Shown piece after piece: positions 35,873 to 48,399 of a stretch of DNA of 64,000 nucleotides; position 1 is the first letter of the stretch, and the number at the start of each line of letters is the position of its first letter. The stretch is from Pegea sp. RAD2-039. Its lineage: Eukaryota; Chordata; Thaliacea; Salpida; Salpidae. The stretch is taken from the NCBI GenBank assembly GCA_034620365.1, contig JAQGEQ010000380.1, positions 806,001-870,000 on the forward strand. Direction: 5' to 3'. The notes under the pieces were generated by a model, which was not told where the DNA came from, did no database searches, and was given only the letters and a program-made list of their open reading frames with translations. A program made the position numbers and the translations under genes.

Positions 35873-38459
35873 TCTATCTTGCAGTTTAAAAATGGCATAA
35901 ATAAACTTGAAGCACTTTACATTTGAAAACTGCTTAAAAATACAGTTAATTAGCAGTTAATAAAAAACTGTAAAAGCAAATAATAAAGGCAACTAGCAAA
36001 CAACTTTACAAGGCTCTCCTCAAAAACTCATCTTTACTTTCAAAACTTTTATCTCGTGATGTTTAAACTACTTCATCTTGTTGTACGCAAAATTAAGAGA
36101 GAAATAAGAGAAACAGTAAAAAAAGCAAAAGTCATCATATCGCAAATCTTAAAAGTTTCATAAAAATTTTTTACTTTAAGTTGCAAAATTTGCTTTTCTT
36201 AAAAACTTCCAAATAGATGTAAAAATTGTCAATTAATTAAGTTTTTAAATAAACCTGCTTTATAACACAGTAAAAACACTCTGCAACAGAAACTTCAGTG
36301 TAATTAACTTTTATAACCAACAAGATATTTATTTTTACTAACTGTTTGTTTTCTTAGCTAAGCTGACTTGAAATTGATAACCTCACATTTACAGTCAAAT
36401 ATTTTTTGCATAATATGTTTGAATACCAGTATGATACTAGTTTTTTTATTCTAAGTAAGTTTTTGTATAAAATCTTTTGTTAATTTACATTTTCTAAACC
36501 CTTGTCATTTTCACTATGCTTTTCAACAAATGACTTTTACTTTAATAAACTATCTAACGTCTGTGCAACTACTTTGCGAAAAATTTGAACTTTCAAAGAA
36601 AATACGACTCTGTAACCATAAAATTCAATCTTGCTATCAAGAACAATTGAAAGTTCAACCAATTTTATATACACAGAGCCAAATATCACTTCATATTACA
36701 ACCAATAGAAGTAGCTAGAACGAATATCATTGACAAATATGTGGTTAGATTCAGTGATTTTTTCAGACGTTTTTCAGTATTAAGATATTAAAAGTAAATA
36801 GATGATATGCCTACTAAAATGAACCAAAGTTTTGGAACTTTTTAAAAATGATTTTTTAATATCTTAATTTTTTAATATTTTTGTTGTATTTTTAAGAACT
36901 AAGATTCTTGAGATTTCTATGGCGAAGACAATTTAAATACATACGTAGAATAATTTATGTCAAAATATTTATTTTATGACATTTAAATAATATTATTTTT
37001 ATGATTTATATAAATTATATGATAATTATTATTCGATTATGTTATATGTAAAGTCAGATAGTACAGAAAATAGTTGAAGATAAAGCTAGAAAATACGACA
37101 ATTTTCTATTTTTAACATGAGTGGCAACCAATAACTTTTTCAATCTTTAAATAATATCCTTTAACTCCCTTTTATTTCCGTCAATATTAAACTTACATTT
37201 TCAAGTGCAAAAGCAAAATATACCAAAAGTTTAATGATTAAAACACTTAAAGTGATTTGTTAAAACTAAGAAAGCTGATATAGTTATTGCTGATAATTTT
37301 GTAGTTTAATAATCTCTGAAAAGTAAGCTCTTTCTATTATTTTATTGTTAGATCACACAACATTTTTGATAAAAAAATCAAATAATCTTCTAGTTGATCA
37401 CCATACAGAGAATTGTAAACAATTTTAAGTGATTTTACAACATACAAATAAAGGCATTCTTGAAACATACTGTAGGTACATTTTTATTAGTGTCATAATA
37501 GCCAAATCGTAACCGTTTAGTTATATTTTTCTAATTACACATAAGTATTTTTGCTTTAGTTTTTTTAATTCCCTCAGTACGGTAATACAAAAAGGAACTT
37601 GCATATATCCAAATGAAACTTACAATTTTTTAGAAATTACGGACTACAGGTTTATCATTAAATTCTTTTAAACTTAAAAGTTGTTTCAAAGGTGCTTTTT
37701 GCATGCTATTATAAATATAATTTTATTCTAAATTTTCTATTTTCATAAATTAGGACATTTAAATCTCCAAATACGTAAAAATTGGTTCTCTAAAATAATT
37801 ACTTAGTAACAGCTTTTTACCCCTGGAGGGCACTAGCAATTATGATGCTAAATTCCTTGGCTCAAATTATCAACTGTTTCTAAAAAATTTTTATCGTTTT
37901 TTTATTAATCTCTTATTTATTTTTATCTTATGCAAAGTTATATGTTTTTTATCACAGAATATTTTTTTACAATTTCCTTATACAAAGTGATTCAAAGTTA
38001 AAAAAACAAATAGTTTTTATTTATCTTTGTTATTCATTACTAATTTTATTTATTTAATTAGTTCTGAATGTATTTTAAAGCTTTTAATCTATACTTATAA
38101 AGAATTTTAATAAAAACTGATTTGCTGTTAATAAAAATTTTTGATTTTTGTATGATTTTATACAATAGACTTAATTTTAATTAACTTTAATTTTATTGTA
38201 TTAAATATTTAGATTTTACATTTATTTAATAACTTTAAAAATTTGTCATTTTTTAATAGCTATGTTAAGAATATTAACTGAGTAGAACTCAAACTACTAT
38301 TAAATGTTATTTTTAAAGCAAATATTAGTAAATGCTGATTTAAAGGTCATTTTACAGATTTTCTCAAAGCTTTTGTTATATGCATTATGTCTATAAGTGA
38401 TTCAACTTTTTTTCAAACTCAATTGTCAATCTTTAATAAAAATATTTAATCAATTAATA
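35873..38459. other. AT-rich intergenic stretch between divergent genes
   Basis: Shared 5' flank of the minus-strand transporter and plus-strand CCDC92. No supported exon. A tttttacag-like acceptor ending at 38357 may mark the CCDC92 leader. Confidence 0.45.
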
Positions 38460-40304
38460 ATGGCTACAGAAAGTATAACCCTATTAAAAAATCAGCTGCA
38501 GTCAGCCAAAAAGTCATTAGTGTTTTTAGAAACACAACATGCAAAAACTTTGAATGGATTATATGATGAAATAAATGTGTTACAAAAAAGGTGTAATGGT
38601 ATGTTGCTTGCTTTTTGATATTTTTATTTCACTTGAACATAATTTCACATATTAATATCTGAATGGTTAATCTTTTTATACTTTTATTATAAGTTTTTGT
38701 ATATTCATTTTTTATATTTAAGTATCTATTGAATTTGTATAAAATGATTAATTTTTTTAATCTTTTAATGGGATTCACTTATTGATTCTTAATTGTATAT
38801 TTTGTTGTAATAACTTGGAGGTTTTTTTTTAAACTTTTCATATAGTTTGTGTAAATATTTTTCAGAATTAACTTATAATCTTACTATGAATGAAAAACAA
38901 GCATACTCTGGTAAGCATTTAATTAGATTTATAATAAAACTATCAGTTTAAAAAGATTAATTTTACTTCAAAATACGATTATTGTTGTTAATAAAATTAT
39001 TGATGGTATTTCATTTTAACTTGTTTTAAGTTTTAACTCGTTTGTCAAGTTGTTCTTATAGTCATATATCACTTGACACTTATTAATAACAAATTATTAT
39101 TAAAAGCTTTTTACAAAACAGCAAAAAAATAATGATATATGTTCAGATGTTGTTCAAGAAAAAATAGAAAGCCTTCAAATAGATGCTCTGAATTCTGCTG
39201 AAGAAAAAGTTTCGCTTGTACAACAGCTTGAAGAAAAGGATTTATACATTCTGGAATTAGAAAAAAAGTTTAAATTATGTGAAGTTTCACATTTAAGTGA
39301 CATAAAGGTTGTTGAACATTTATAAGTTGAGTTTTAAATAAATAATAGTTTTATATATTCCTTTTTAGTACTTGTACATAAAAATAAGTTTATTTCTGGT
39401 AGTAAATATGCTTTTATTAAGTAATTATTTATCATGGTCTTTACATGCTTACAATTGAAGTACTTCAAGTACTTTGTGAAAGTAGAGTATTGTCTTCTTA
39501 CAAATAAATCAAAATTACTTCCTGTAATTTCACTCAAAAACTAAATTAAAGATTACCTCATATTAATTAAGTTAACGTCCTATAGATTTTCATAGAAAAT
39601 TTTAACTTTATTTTATTAATGAAATTATTTGGTAGAAGCAACATCACATAGTCACTACACTAACCAATGAAGTTGATGAAAACTCCACAACTATTGCTTA
39701 TTTAACAACACAATTACATCAAGCGAAATCAAAACTTAAACTTATGGAAGAAAAAAAGATATCAAAAAAATTATACAACGATTCATCTATAAGTGAACTG
39801 GCCAATCGGCGAACTCCTGTTCCTCCATTAAAACCTTCATCAAGTGAACACAGAAGAAGAAATCGTCGTTCAGTTAATAGCGAAGATCTGCAGGTGCTAT
39901 CTACAAAGCACAAAGTTCGAATCCCACCTAGACGTTCACTTGATTCTGTAGACAGTTCAACTTTGCTAAATGAAGGCAACATTCGGCCCCATTCTTCGAG
40001 CAGTCGATTTATTTCAAGTGTTGGGTCAGCTGATAATACGACATTTATAGAAACTAACTATCCTTGCTCTTACCAGCAAACAACTAGATCACCAAAACCA
40101 CCATCTGTTTTACCACCAATTACAAAACCAATTACATTTGCAGATGGTTCTATTTGTACAACTTGTGTTGAGCAAGAAACTTTTCAATCTCATCTTTCTA
40201 AAAGTTCTTCGCCTCTTTATAGTTTACCAACACCACTTAGTAAGGTATGCACGAAACCAGAACAACATTCGACAAATATCAAGAGAGGCTTGCATAAAAT
40301 TTAA
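38460..40304 (+). CDS. CCDC92: Coiled-coil domain-containing protein 92
   Basis: Exons: 38460-38598, 38866-38910, 39147-39307, 39636-40304; 337 residues, phases consistent. Vertebrate CCDC92 is a centrosome/cilium-associated coiled coil. The conserved N-terminal domain is present: ESITLLKNQLQSAKKSLVFL, then EHAKTL-type QHAKTLNGLYDEINVLQKRC, LTYNLTMN, and in exon 4 KQHHIVTTLTNEVDENSTTI followed by AYLTTQLHQAKSKL. The remaining 190 residues are Ser/Pro-rich and disordered with basic patches (EHRRRNRRS, RIPPRRS). The first in-frame ATG is used; an upstream extension of the same frame lacks an ATG. The domain is shared with CCDC92B and similar paralogues, which cannot be excluded. Confidence 0.85.
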
Positions 40305-41399
40305 AAGATTCTATAAAATTTGAAATTGTTCACTTTAATTGTAGTTCAACTAATTTAGTTTCTTTAAATTAAAATATTTCATTTTTATTTTATGTGATTA
40401 AACCTTACACCTGATATAATTTTCTTTGGTTTCCAAATACTGATCTATTAAATAGCTCAAAATCTTTTCATCTTCCTTCTATAGTTTCAAATTTTGACAT
40501 TTGTGTTTTAATTGCATTTACTTTCATATAAGATTGTTGAATAAAAACCTGCCTCGTTTGCAATTCTGTTATATCTTTTAGATTAGTTTTTATTTTATGT
40601 TTTCAAAATTTAAGATATTATTTAAAAACATTTTCTTAATTTTTTTTATTGTCTGGCAACGTGATAAAAACTTTGGTTTTTGTGTTTAACCCTGAAACTA
40701 TTACGCCAATTAAACCATAAAATGGTTTATACTTAATTGTTAATTAAATAAAGAAATGTTAAGCACCAAAGCAACGTTCTTGTGCAAGTTCAGCTGATAA
40801 GTAGATACCTGTAATCGTAAAAAGTTACTAAGTATTACAAAGTATTAAATTTGATTTTAACTTGTTTTTAGAAAGATTAATTTGAAGTAAAGGCCATAGC
40901 TTAAGTTAGAAAATAAAAACTAGAATATTTGGATCGAAAATTGTACGCTAAAATTATATATAATTATTTATTTCTAACTTGTCTACTAAATTATGTCTTG
41001 TTTGTTTACTAAATACAATTCAGTCAATTAAAACAGCTCTACATAGTTTTTAAAGTTTGGCTATTTCAACTAAAAGTTTTTTAATATTTCTATTAGTATA
41101 ATACAAACAATTAGGAAATTTAATACCTTCAAAATAAGGATTAAAACCCTTTTTTCTGTTTTTTTTTTTTGCTAATATCTCAATAAATTCTAGAGAGAAA
41201 ATGATCCAAATAAATTGATTTGGAAAAAACAGTTTACAATTGGTTAAATTATTTACAGTTTATAATTGGCCACAAGATTTGTAATTTTTTACAATTTTGT
41301 TCAAGGAATTGTTAGAAGTTCTTCGAAAAGAGCAGAATAATATCCCAAAATTACAATTTAAATTTTGTTAAGGCCACACATCTATATCAGTTTTTTTTT
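40305..41399. other. AT-rich intergenic stretch
   Basis: Likely 3' UTR of CCDC92 and non-coding DNA; nothing else recognised. Confidence 0.45.
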
Positions 41400-41585
41400 T
41401 ATATATATATAAATGCGAAGGAGGGTGTCTAAAGAAAGCACATCTCACTAACACACATTCTCAGGAGTTTTTTACGGTTTTTCTCAGGAGTTTTATATGT
41501 CTCCACCTGGGGTCGAACCCGGTACTTCCTAGCTAGATGTACCTTGTAGCTAGGTGTAGTAACCGCTTCGCCACCGAGCAGGACC
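41400..41585 (-). mobile_element. tRNA-derived SINE with LINE-like 3' tail
   Basis: Read on the minus strand, the element opens with a polymerase III A box TGGCGAAGCGG (41573-41563), followed 43 bases later by a B box GGTTCGACCCC (41519-41509). These match tRNA internal promoter consensus. A unique body follows, containing the direct repeat AAAACTCCTGAGAA near 41494-41460. The element then ends with GAGAATGTGTGTTAG...ACCCTCCTTCGC and an AT-rich simple tail. The terminal block is the same as the end of the LINE at 9905-10718, as expected if the SINE borrows LINE machinery. No intact tRNA fold was attempted. Confidence 0.85.
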
Positions 41586-43579
41586 TATTTAAGATAATCA
41601 AGAGAACAACTGATGGATTACCGCAACCTAAATGACATAATATCTGTGAAAACTCATGAATGCATTCATAAAATACTCCTTTATTAAATGCCAAGAATTT
41701 GCAACTTCAGCATCATTAAAACTGTTACTTAATATATTTTATTTATCTAAAGCAGCAAAATTTCACCAGTTTAATACTATAGATCTATATTTTGGCAAAT
41801 TTACTCTTTTTTTTATAAAATTGAGGCAACTTGAAGCTCTTATTCAAGTATACTGCGCTTGAAAGACAAACCCTGCTGTTTTTAAGGCTGCTAAAAACAC
41901 TATTAAAAAAAGATTCTTTTGAATATAATGAAAAGCTGGTCAGAAAATGTTCAAATTCAAGATTGACAGAAATCCATAAAGACCTATTTTTGTGATGAGC
42001 TTATTTTTTCTTAAAAAAAATTGTGTTAAAAATCGTTTTTCGAGAATATTCTGATTCGAGAATAACTCAAGACAAAGAAGCACTTTAAGCCCTTTTGTCT
42101 ATCAACAGGATGGTTGAAGTCCTCACAAACAGTAAACTAAAATTGAGATGTGAATAACAGTTACCTTCTTGATTTTTGGAAAATAAATTATAACCTCCTT
42201 TGCCGATGAATTCGAATCTCCTAAACTTTTGTGACCACCTTAAAGCCGGAAGCTTGCACTGGAAGATTATGATAGTAAAAGAGATTGGTCGAAATATTGA
42301 GAAATAATTTGCTGTTAACTGGGTAAATTAGAAACTGATAAATTTTATTATAACTCAGAAAGTTAACATTTTTTATTGGAAAGCAGAATTTGTCAACTAT
42401 CTGTTAAGTTTTGTTTTGTTAAATGATTAAATAATCAAAATAAGTTATTCTAAATTTATTTTAGTGATATATTTATTTTTGCATATCTAAAAAAGTAAAA
42501 AAATGCTTTTAATTATTAAAAATTTACGAATGTAGTTTAGTAATAAATGCTTGATTTTTGGTGTTTAAATTGCAGGTCGGTGGCAATGCAGGTTTTAAAC
42601 TTGAAAGCTCACTTGCTTACAGACTTTATGAGAATTATCTTAATATATCAATAATTGCATACCATAGAAAAATGCTGAACTAATTGTAATTGCTTTTGGT
42701 GATACATTAGTATTTTTTATTTTTTATAAATACTTACAAGTTTAAATTCCTGTTTTGGTGTGAAATAGTAATTATTTTTCTCTTATCTATTGATTTTCCT
42801 TTAATTCTATTTTTGTATTTTATTGTTTATATTTAAAGACTTCTTACCAGTTTGGTTTTGTCATTTTTTTAATTTTATTAAATGAATTAAATTTAGGTTT
42901 TTAATCTTTATTTTATAAAGATGTTAAATAAATTCTTAATCATTTAACTTTTAAATATGAACGATATTTTATCTTATTATTTGATTATAATTATTTATTA
43001 TAATTATAAACTTTGAGTGATAAAAATAAATTAGTTTTTAATATCTAAAATATTTTTATTAAGATTTTCACCTAACAGTTTTTCTAACAAAATAAATTAT
43101 TGATTTTGTGAAGATCATTTGATATGAAGTAAATAAATACATATACAAATTTATTTGGATTATATATTTTGTAAAATTTAAACAGTATTTTATATCTAGT
43201 TGATCTGTTTTATTCTCAAATCATAATTTCTTGAAAGTCATTTAAAGTGTATTTTTGAAGAAATAATAATTTCATGGTTGCTATAAAAAGTTTCATGATA
43301 GCAAGCTTGTTATTTTATCTTTGTTTTACTTTTAAATGAATTAATCTATAAATAAATTTTGACTTTTAAAACTTGTTCAGAATGAAATATTTTTATCTTT
43401 TTACATTAAAACCTTGAAAACACATATTTTTTATTATTAAACTTTTTTGCCAAGCTAATTAATAAAAATTATCTTTTTGAACAAACCTAGAAAATTAAAA
43501 ACCTTTAAATCATTACTGTTTGATCACATTTGATTCACTTTAAGTGAATCTTTAAGTTCTTTACATCAATAATTTTAAG
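41586..43579. other. Intergenic, nothing recognised
   Basis: About 2 kb without a supported exon. The part up to about 42300 is less AT-rich and could be an old mobile element, but no protein signature was visible. Confidence 0.4.
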
Positions 43580-46500
43580 ATGAGCACTTCATCCGATTTA
43601 AAAACTTGTGAGGAATTAGAAAATGGGACACTAACTGAAAATGAACTTCTATTGGTTTCACAAAGTATATTTATATATTTGACTTTTACTCTATCTAAAT
43701 GAGTTTTCTTAACTTAGTTTCAGATGTTTCCGAACTTGAAGCTGAATTTGAAAATCCAAAACATATTTTCTGTCATAATCTTGGATTTTTGTTATCCGCT
43801 GAAAAGATCGACTTTAGTTTGGATATTGATCCAGATTCTGATCTTCATTTTGTTAACTTTCAAAAACAAGTATAAAAAGCTGTTTGATTATATTTTAAAA
43901 AAATTTTGACTAATTTACTTTATTGTCAGTTGGTTTATTAATCTAATGATGTTTTGTAGTGGAAACCTGATGAAAGTGAAGTTATTGAAAATAATCGAAT
44001 AGTTTGGCCTTCTGAACTGGTACCTAATGATTGGGATGTTATACCTGTACCAGCTCCGCCTAAACCCAAAAAACTTGGTACAATTTGTTCTATCTAAATT
44101 GAAGATTTCTAAATGATTGATGTTACAATATTGTGGCAGCTGTGAATCTTTGAACTTGAGTACTCAGAGTAATTATATTTTTGATTAGGTATATATGGAC
44201 GGCGAATATGGTTTGCTGGAGATCTTTGTGGGGTTTGGTATAAAAATGATTTTTATGTTGCAAAAGTTGTCATGCTTTTCAATAATAAATTATCTGCGGA
44301 GCTGCATATTCCTTACTGGAATTATGAAAAAGTTAAAGAAGAAAAGAAGATCAAATGCGTTCCATTTTCTGAGATTTATCGCTTACACACCTTCCATTCT
44401 ACCACTATAAGTAAGTTTTCTTCTAAATTAAGATGAATTTAGTTAACAGCGACTAGAGTTAAAGTCATTTTGATTTTACAAAACTTTTTATCAAGTGTGC
44501 AATAGCAGAAGGTTTATTATTGTGTTTGCTAGTAATGTTGCAGCTTATAGCTTATGTTTCTCCTTTCAAGTGAACTCTTCTTAATTCATTTGTTTTTTGG
44601 GGGTTTTTTTGGTGACAATTCTAGCAGTCTTACAATATCCTGGAAGATGCTAATTAGTTACCTTTTATTTGTGGAGTTTCTCCACCTATCTCCAGATGTT
44701 AACAATATTTTACTGTTGTCCTGGTACCTAAAAAACAAGAATTAGTGTGGTTTCCCCATGACGTTGGTCCGCATCGCCCCCTGTCTTTTTTTCGAGATTA
44801 TCTCATTGCAATAGGTTGACTTCAGGGACTGTCACAAACCTTTCTTTTTCAGACATCCGTACATATATGGATGCATCATTAAATCCATTTTTCTAGTTTA
44901 GCGGTCTTGAAGTCATTTCAAAAATTTATCTTTTATTCATCTTTGTTAAAGCATTTTGGCACCCATGAACCTCTCCAGTTTGTTATAAAACCTAAGCAAA
45001 ATTCTGTTTCTATCTTGGAATATTTTTGCGAATTATAATCAGGATTTTTCTTCACATCTTATCACATATTTTAGTTATTATCAGACATTTATTTATATAT
45101 TTAATGTAAATACCATTTACTAACTAGAATATATTAATGATGATAATGATAGACTGCTTCGGCCATATACGGCTGTAATGCTTGATGAAAAAGTTGTTAA
45201 GGTTTCTTCCTTTTCTTTCAAGCTGGTTTTTCTTCTCTATCTTTCAGTTACCCCGAGGGCTTGATAACGAAAATTATTCATGAAAAGCAAGACTGCCATT
45301 TACAGAGCCTTTGTCAGCAATACGCTATTGTACGCTAGAGAAACTTGAATTATGTCGAAGGCTAATGAAAATAACCGTATCCTAAAACATATTATTACAA
45401 TTTAACTTTCTTAATATATTCAGAATATTTTTATCTGTAATCATCTCTTTGCAAACTCAGATGGTAATGAAGACGTAAAATGGATTCACGGAGACTTATG
45501 CTTCGCTTATTACTACTTGGAACAATTCTATTATCTCGCTTGGATCCAACACCCACAAAAGAACTCTAATCGTTATGATGTAGTTTTCGATGGCTATGAA
45601 GATGAAGGTATACATACCATCGACAGTCATCATCTGCTGCCTCTTTATCTCTCTAATAGCGATTACATTAAATATGAAGTGTATGGTGAAGAACCAGAAT
45701 CGTATTTAGAGTTAGATCAAAGAAATACCTCTTTGAAAAGAGAATCTGAAATCTTGCGGAAGTCGAGGACTTTACGACGAAAAATCGTCTTAGCCAATCG
45801 TCATAAAGTCGATTATAAATCAGCTGAATTGTATAATCAAACAGTTTATAATCATTTCGATGAATCTTTTGATGAAGATGATGAAGATTCTACTTTGGAT
45901 AATTATTTGGACGATTTAAGCGATAATTATCTTGATGAAGTGGCCAAAAAGCTGACTATTAAAGATGACAAACCAGTAACTTATCTGGACCAAATGGCCC
46001 AGAAGAAACCGACCACTTATCTGGACCAAATGGCCCAAAAGAAACCGGTCACTTATCTGGACCAAATGGCCCAGAAGAAACCGGCCACTTATCTGGACCA
46101 AATGGCCCAAAAGAAACCGGTCACTTATCTGGACCAAATGGCCCAGAAGAAACCGGCCACTTATCTGGACCAAATGGCCCAAAAGAAACCGGTCACTTAT
46201 CTGGACCAAATGGCCCAGAAGAAACCGGCCACTTATCTGGACCAAATGGCCCAAAAGAAACCGGCCACTTATCTGGACCAAATGGCCAAGAAGAAACCGA
46301 CCACTTATCTGGACCAAATGGCCCAAAAGAAACCGGCCACTTATCTGGACCAAATGGCCCAGAAGAAACCGACCACTTATCTGGACCAAATGGCCCAGAA
46401 GAAACCGGCCACTTATCTGGACCAAATGGCCCAAAAGAAACCGGTCACTTATCTGGACCAAATGGCCCAGAAGAAACCGACCACTTATCTGGACCAAATG

Positions 46501-47097
46501 GCCCAGAAGAAACCGACCACTTATCTGGACCAAATGGCCCAGAAGAAACCGACCACTTATCTGGACCAAATGGCCCAAAAGAAACCGGCCACTTATCTGG
46601 ACCAAATGGACCAGAAGAAACCGGTCACTTATCTGGACCAAATGGCCCAGAAGAAACCGACCACTTATCTGGACCAAATGGCCCAGAAGAAACCGGCCAC
46701 TTATCTGGACCAAATGGTCCAAAAGAAACCGGCACGCAAAAATTCAGCTAAATTATTTAGTGGTTGTGTAGGTGATAATTCAAACCAACCATCAGCCAGT
46801 TGTTCTAATCAATCAGTAACCAATCATTTTTACCAAATGCCATTTAGTCGTTCCAATCAACAACCACTTTATTATCCCAACCAACAACCACCTGTTCGTC
46901 ACAACCAACAGCCACTCAATAGTCCCAACCAACAGCCACATGATGGTCCCAACCAACAACCACCTGTTCGTCACAACCAACAGCCACTCAATAGTCCCAA
47001 CCAACAGCCACTTGATGGTCCCAACCAACAGCCATATGGTTTTAATGGTAGTCGTAAAAATAATAATGATCGGAAATTTTCTTCTCTTTTTAAGTAG
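43580..47097 (+). CDS. Tudor-like protein with a 21-copy TYLDQMAQKKP array
   Basis: Exons: 43580-43664, 43718-43869, 43960-44077, 44189-44410, 45128-45201, 45424-47097; 774 residues, phases consistent. Two segments look like Tudor barrels: GDLCGVWYKNDFYVAKVV in exon 4, and in exon 6 GDLCFAYYYLEQFYYLAW followed by YDVVFDGYEDEG and LLPLYL. Tudor domains of this sort usually bind methylated Arg or Lys, with aromatic cages that the Trp/Tyr residues here could form. An acidic stretch (FDEDDEDSTLD) follows, then 21 tandem 12-residue repeats (45976-46731), then a region with nine NQQP motifs. The last exon starts at tattcag|AATATT; the later acceptor before ATGGTAATG would give a stop. No named family was recognised. 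A TTG-initiated shorter reading is possible but unlikely. Confidence 0.7.
44630..44930. repeat. Dispersed unknown repeat, copy 1 (intron 4 of Tudor-like gene)
   Basis: This less AT-rich block shares ordered islands with 59180-59440: TTGGTCCGCATCGCCCCCTG against TTGGTCCACATCACCTCCTC, a CAGGGACTGTC/CAGTGATTGTC island, and AATCCATTTTTCTAGTTTAG against AATCCATTTCTATAGCTTAG followed by CTTGAAGT. Order and spacing agree, so both look like diverged copies of one interspersed element of about 250 bp. No coding capacity was visible. Confidence 0.6.
45258..45380 (+). mobile_element. Reverse transcriptase relic in intron 5 of the Tudor-like gene
   Basis: A short frame encodes SKTAIYRAFVSNTLLYARET, a stop codon, then IMSKANENN. 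This is the K..IYRA.VL.TLLYGSETW block of the same RT type as the relic at 1302-2040, where the equivalent reads ISRAFACSKYASET. Only about 120 bases survive. Confidence 0.6.
45976..46731 (+). repeat. 36-bp coding minisatellite, 21 units
   Basis: Twenty-one in-frame units encode [V/T/A]TYLDQMAQKKP; only three units vary inside the core (MAKKKP, MDQKKP, MVQKKP). Part of the array alternates two unit types (CAG with GCC, CAA with GTC), suggesting a 72-bp higher-order unit. Near-identity at the DNA level, including silent sites, indicates recent expansion or homogenisation. The minus strand is open across the same interval only because of the repeat. Confidence 0.97.
46850..47035 (+). repeat. 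NQQP-coding tandem repeat
   Basis: Nine NQQP motifs spaced eight residues apart (SRSNQQPLYYPNQQPPVRHNQQP and so on, abridged as NQQP-x4 units). Three-unit blocks of 72 bp (PPVRH / PLNSP / P[HL]DGP) are duplicated almost identically. It follows the 36-bp array in the same exon and encodes a low-complexity Asn/Gln/Pro tail. Confidence 0.9.
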
Positions 47098-48399
47098 GTA
47101 TTTATCTGCATCATATACTTATCACTTCTACTAGTTAGCTTACATAAGCGTGTACAATTAAGGAAAACTATTTTGATTGTGGATTATATTTCCAATTTCT
47201 TAATTGTTATTATTTTCTACATCCAGTTTTCTTTCTTTCATTCTGTAATTTAAGTCATTGAAATGATTTTTTAATCCACCTATTACGTTGCCTTCCTTTA
47301 AATTATGAACAGTATTTTTTCATCATTTCAAGCGTAAGTTTCTTCTAAATTCATAGTTTTAATACAAAAGTTTGTTACTGAAGTTGCTTTACTGGAGTTA
47401 TAATCATTTATTCCAACTTTGATTCAACACCAGGTCTAAAGACCATTTGGTACTCTTCCTTCCAAAATTTTTACTTTAAAGTCAAGCCATAGATCTAACT
47501 TATAGTGAAGATAATAGTTTAAGTTATAGATGAGATATTTTGATAGTTTTTTAAAGTCTTTCTACAAATAGAACCAGCGTTTTAGTAACATAGCTAACGA
47601 TCATAATCTTCTAATATACATAAGATTACTAAAAATGTTGAGCTATTAATCATCTAGAAAATACTAAACAATCTAGCAAATGATGTTTCATGTTAATCAT
47701 TTTAAAGTGGCATCAATATATATATTAGAGTAAATCTTACAAGTAAAATAGATAGGAAAATGCCTGTTTTGAGAATCTGCGGTTTACAACTAAGCTGGTT
47801 TTAAGCTGGTAACTGATTTTAGAATAAACTCTTCAATTTTGTGTGTGATTAGATAGGCTTTTAACTAATAGACTATTAATACAATTTACTAAAAAAAACT
47901 TATTCAGCTCAAGAATTTATTTTCTATTAGTGTAGTCACATATCCTTGAATAAAATTTGTTTTTAATTAGTATTTAATGCAGATACAAGATAAATACTGT
48001 CTATAGATAAATTTTATAGAGTAATAAAGGAAACATAAATAGAAGTATTCATCAAAATATAGGTTAAATTTATTTTTATAAATTGTTGAATTATAAGAAC
48101 ATACGATAAAAAGTCTTTGCATGATTTGTACATTCCAATTTTGATAGTTTAGTCAAAGTTACATAAGTCTTTTCCTTTTGTTAAAGTTGTATAAGTTGGC
48201 AAAACTTAATTACTCTAACTGAATAAGGCTATATTCTATTCAATACGGATTATAAGTTGTGATAAAATTATTTTTAAAAAGTGATTAGCATATTGCTTGT
48301 GATAAAATATTCTATCTGAATAAGAAATCGATTTGAACTATTCTGATTAGTGAAACTAAAAATCGTTCATGAAAGTAAAAACTATGTTGGATCCAAATA
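47098..48399. other. AT-rich intergenic stretch
   Basis: Probable 3' UTR of the Tudor-like gene, then non-coding DNA. No exon recognised. Confidence 0.45.

Noticed and set aside
41400-41585. A functional tRNA gene at the A-box/B-box sequence
   Set aside because: The head is followed by a repeat body and LINE-type tail, there is a second truncated copy, and the A-to-B region did not suggest a normal cloverleaf.
45916-46722. 268-codon open frame on the minus strand of the Tudor-gene array
   Set aside because: It is the antisense of a 36-bp unit that happens to lack stops. It consists only of the repeat and has no independent start region or domain.
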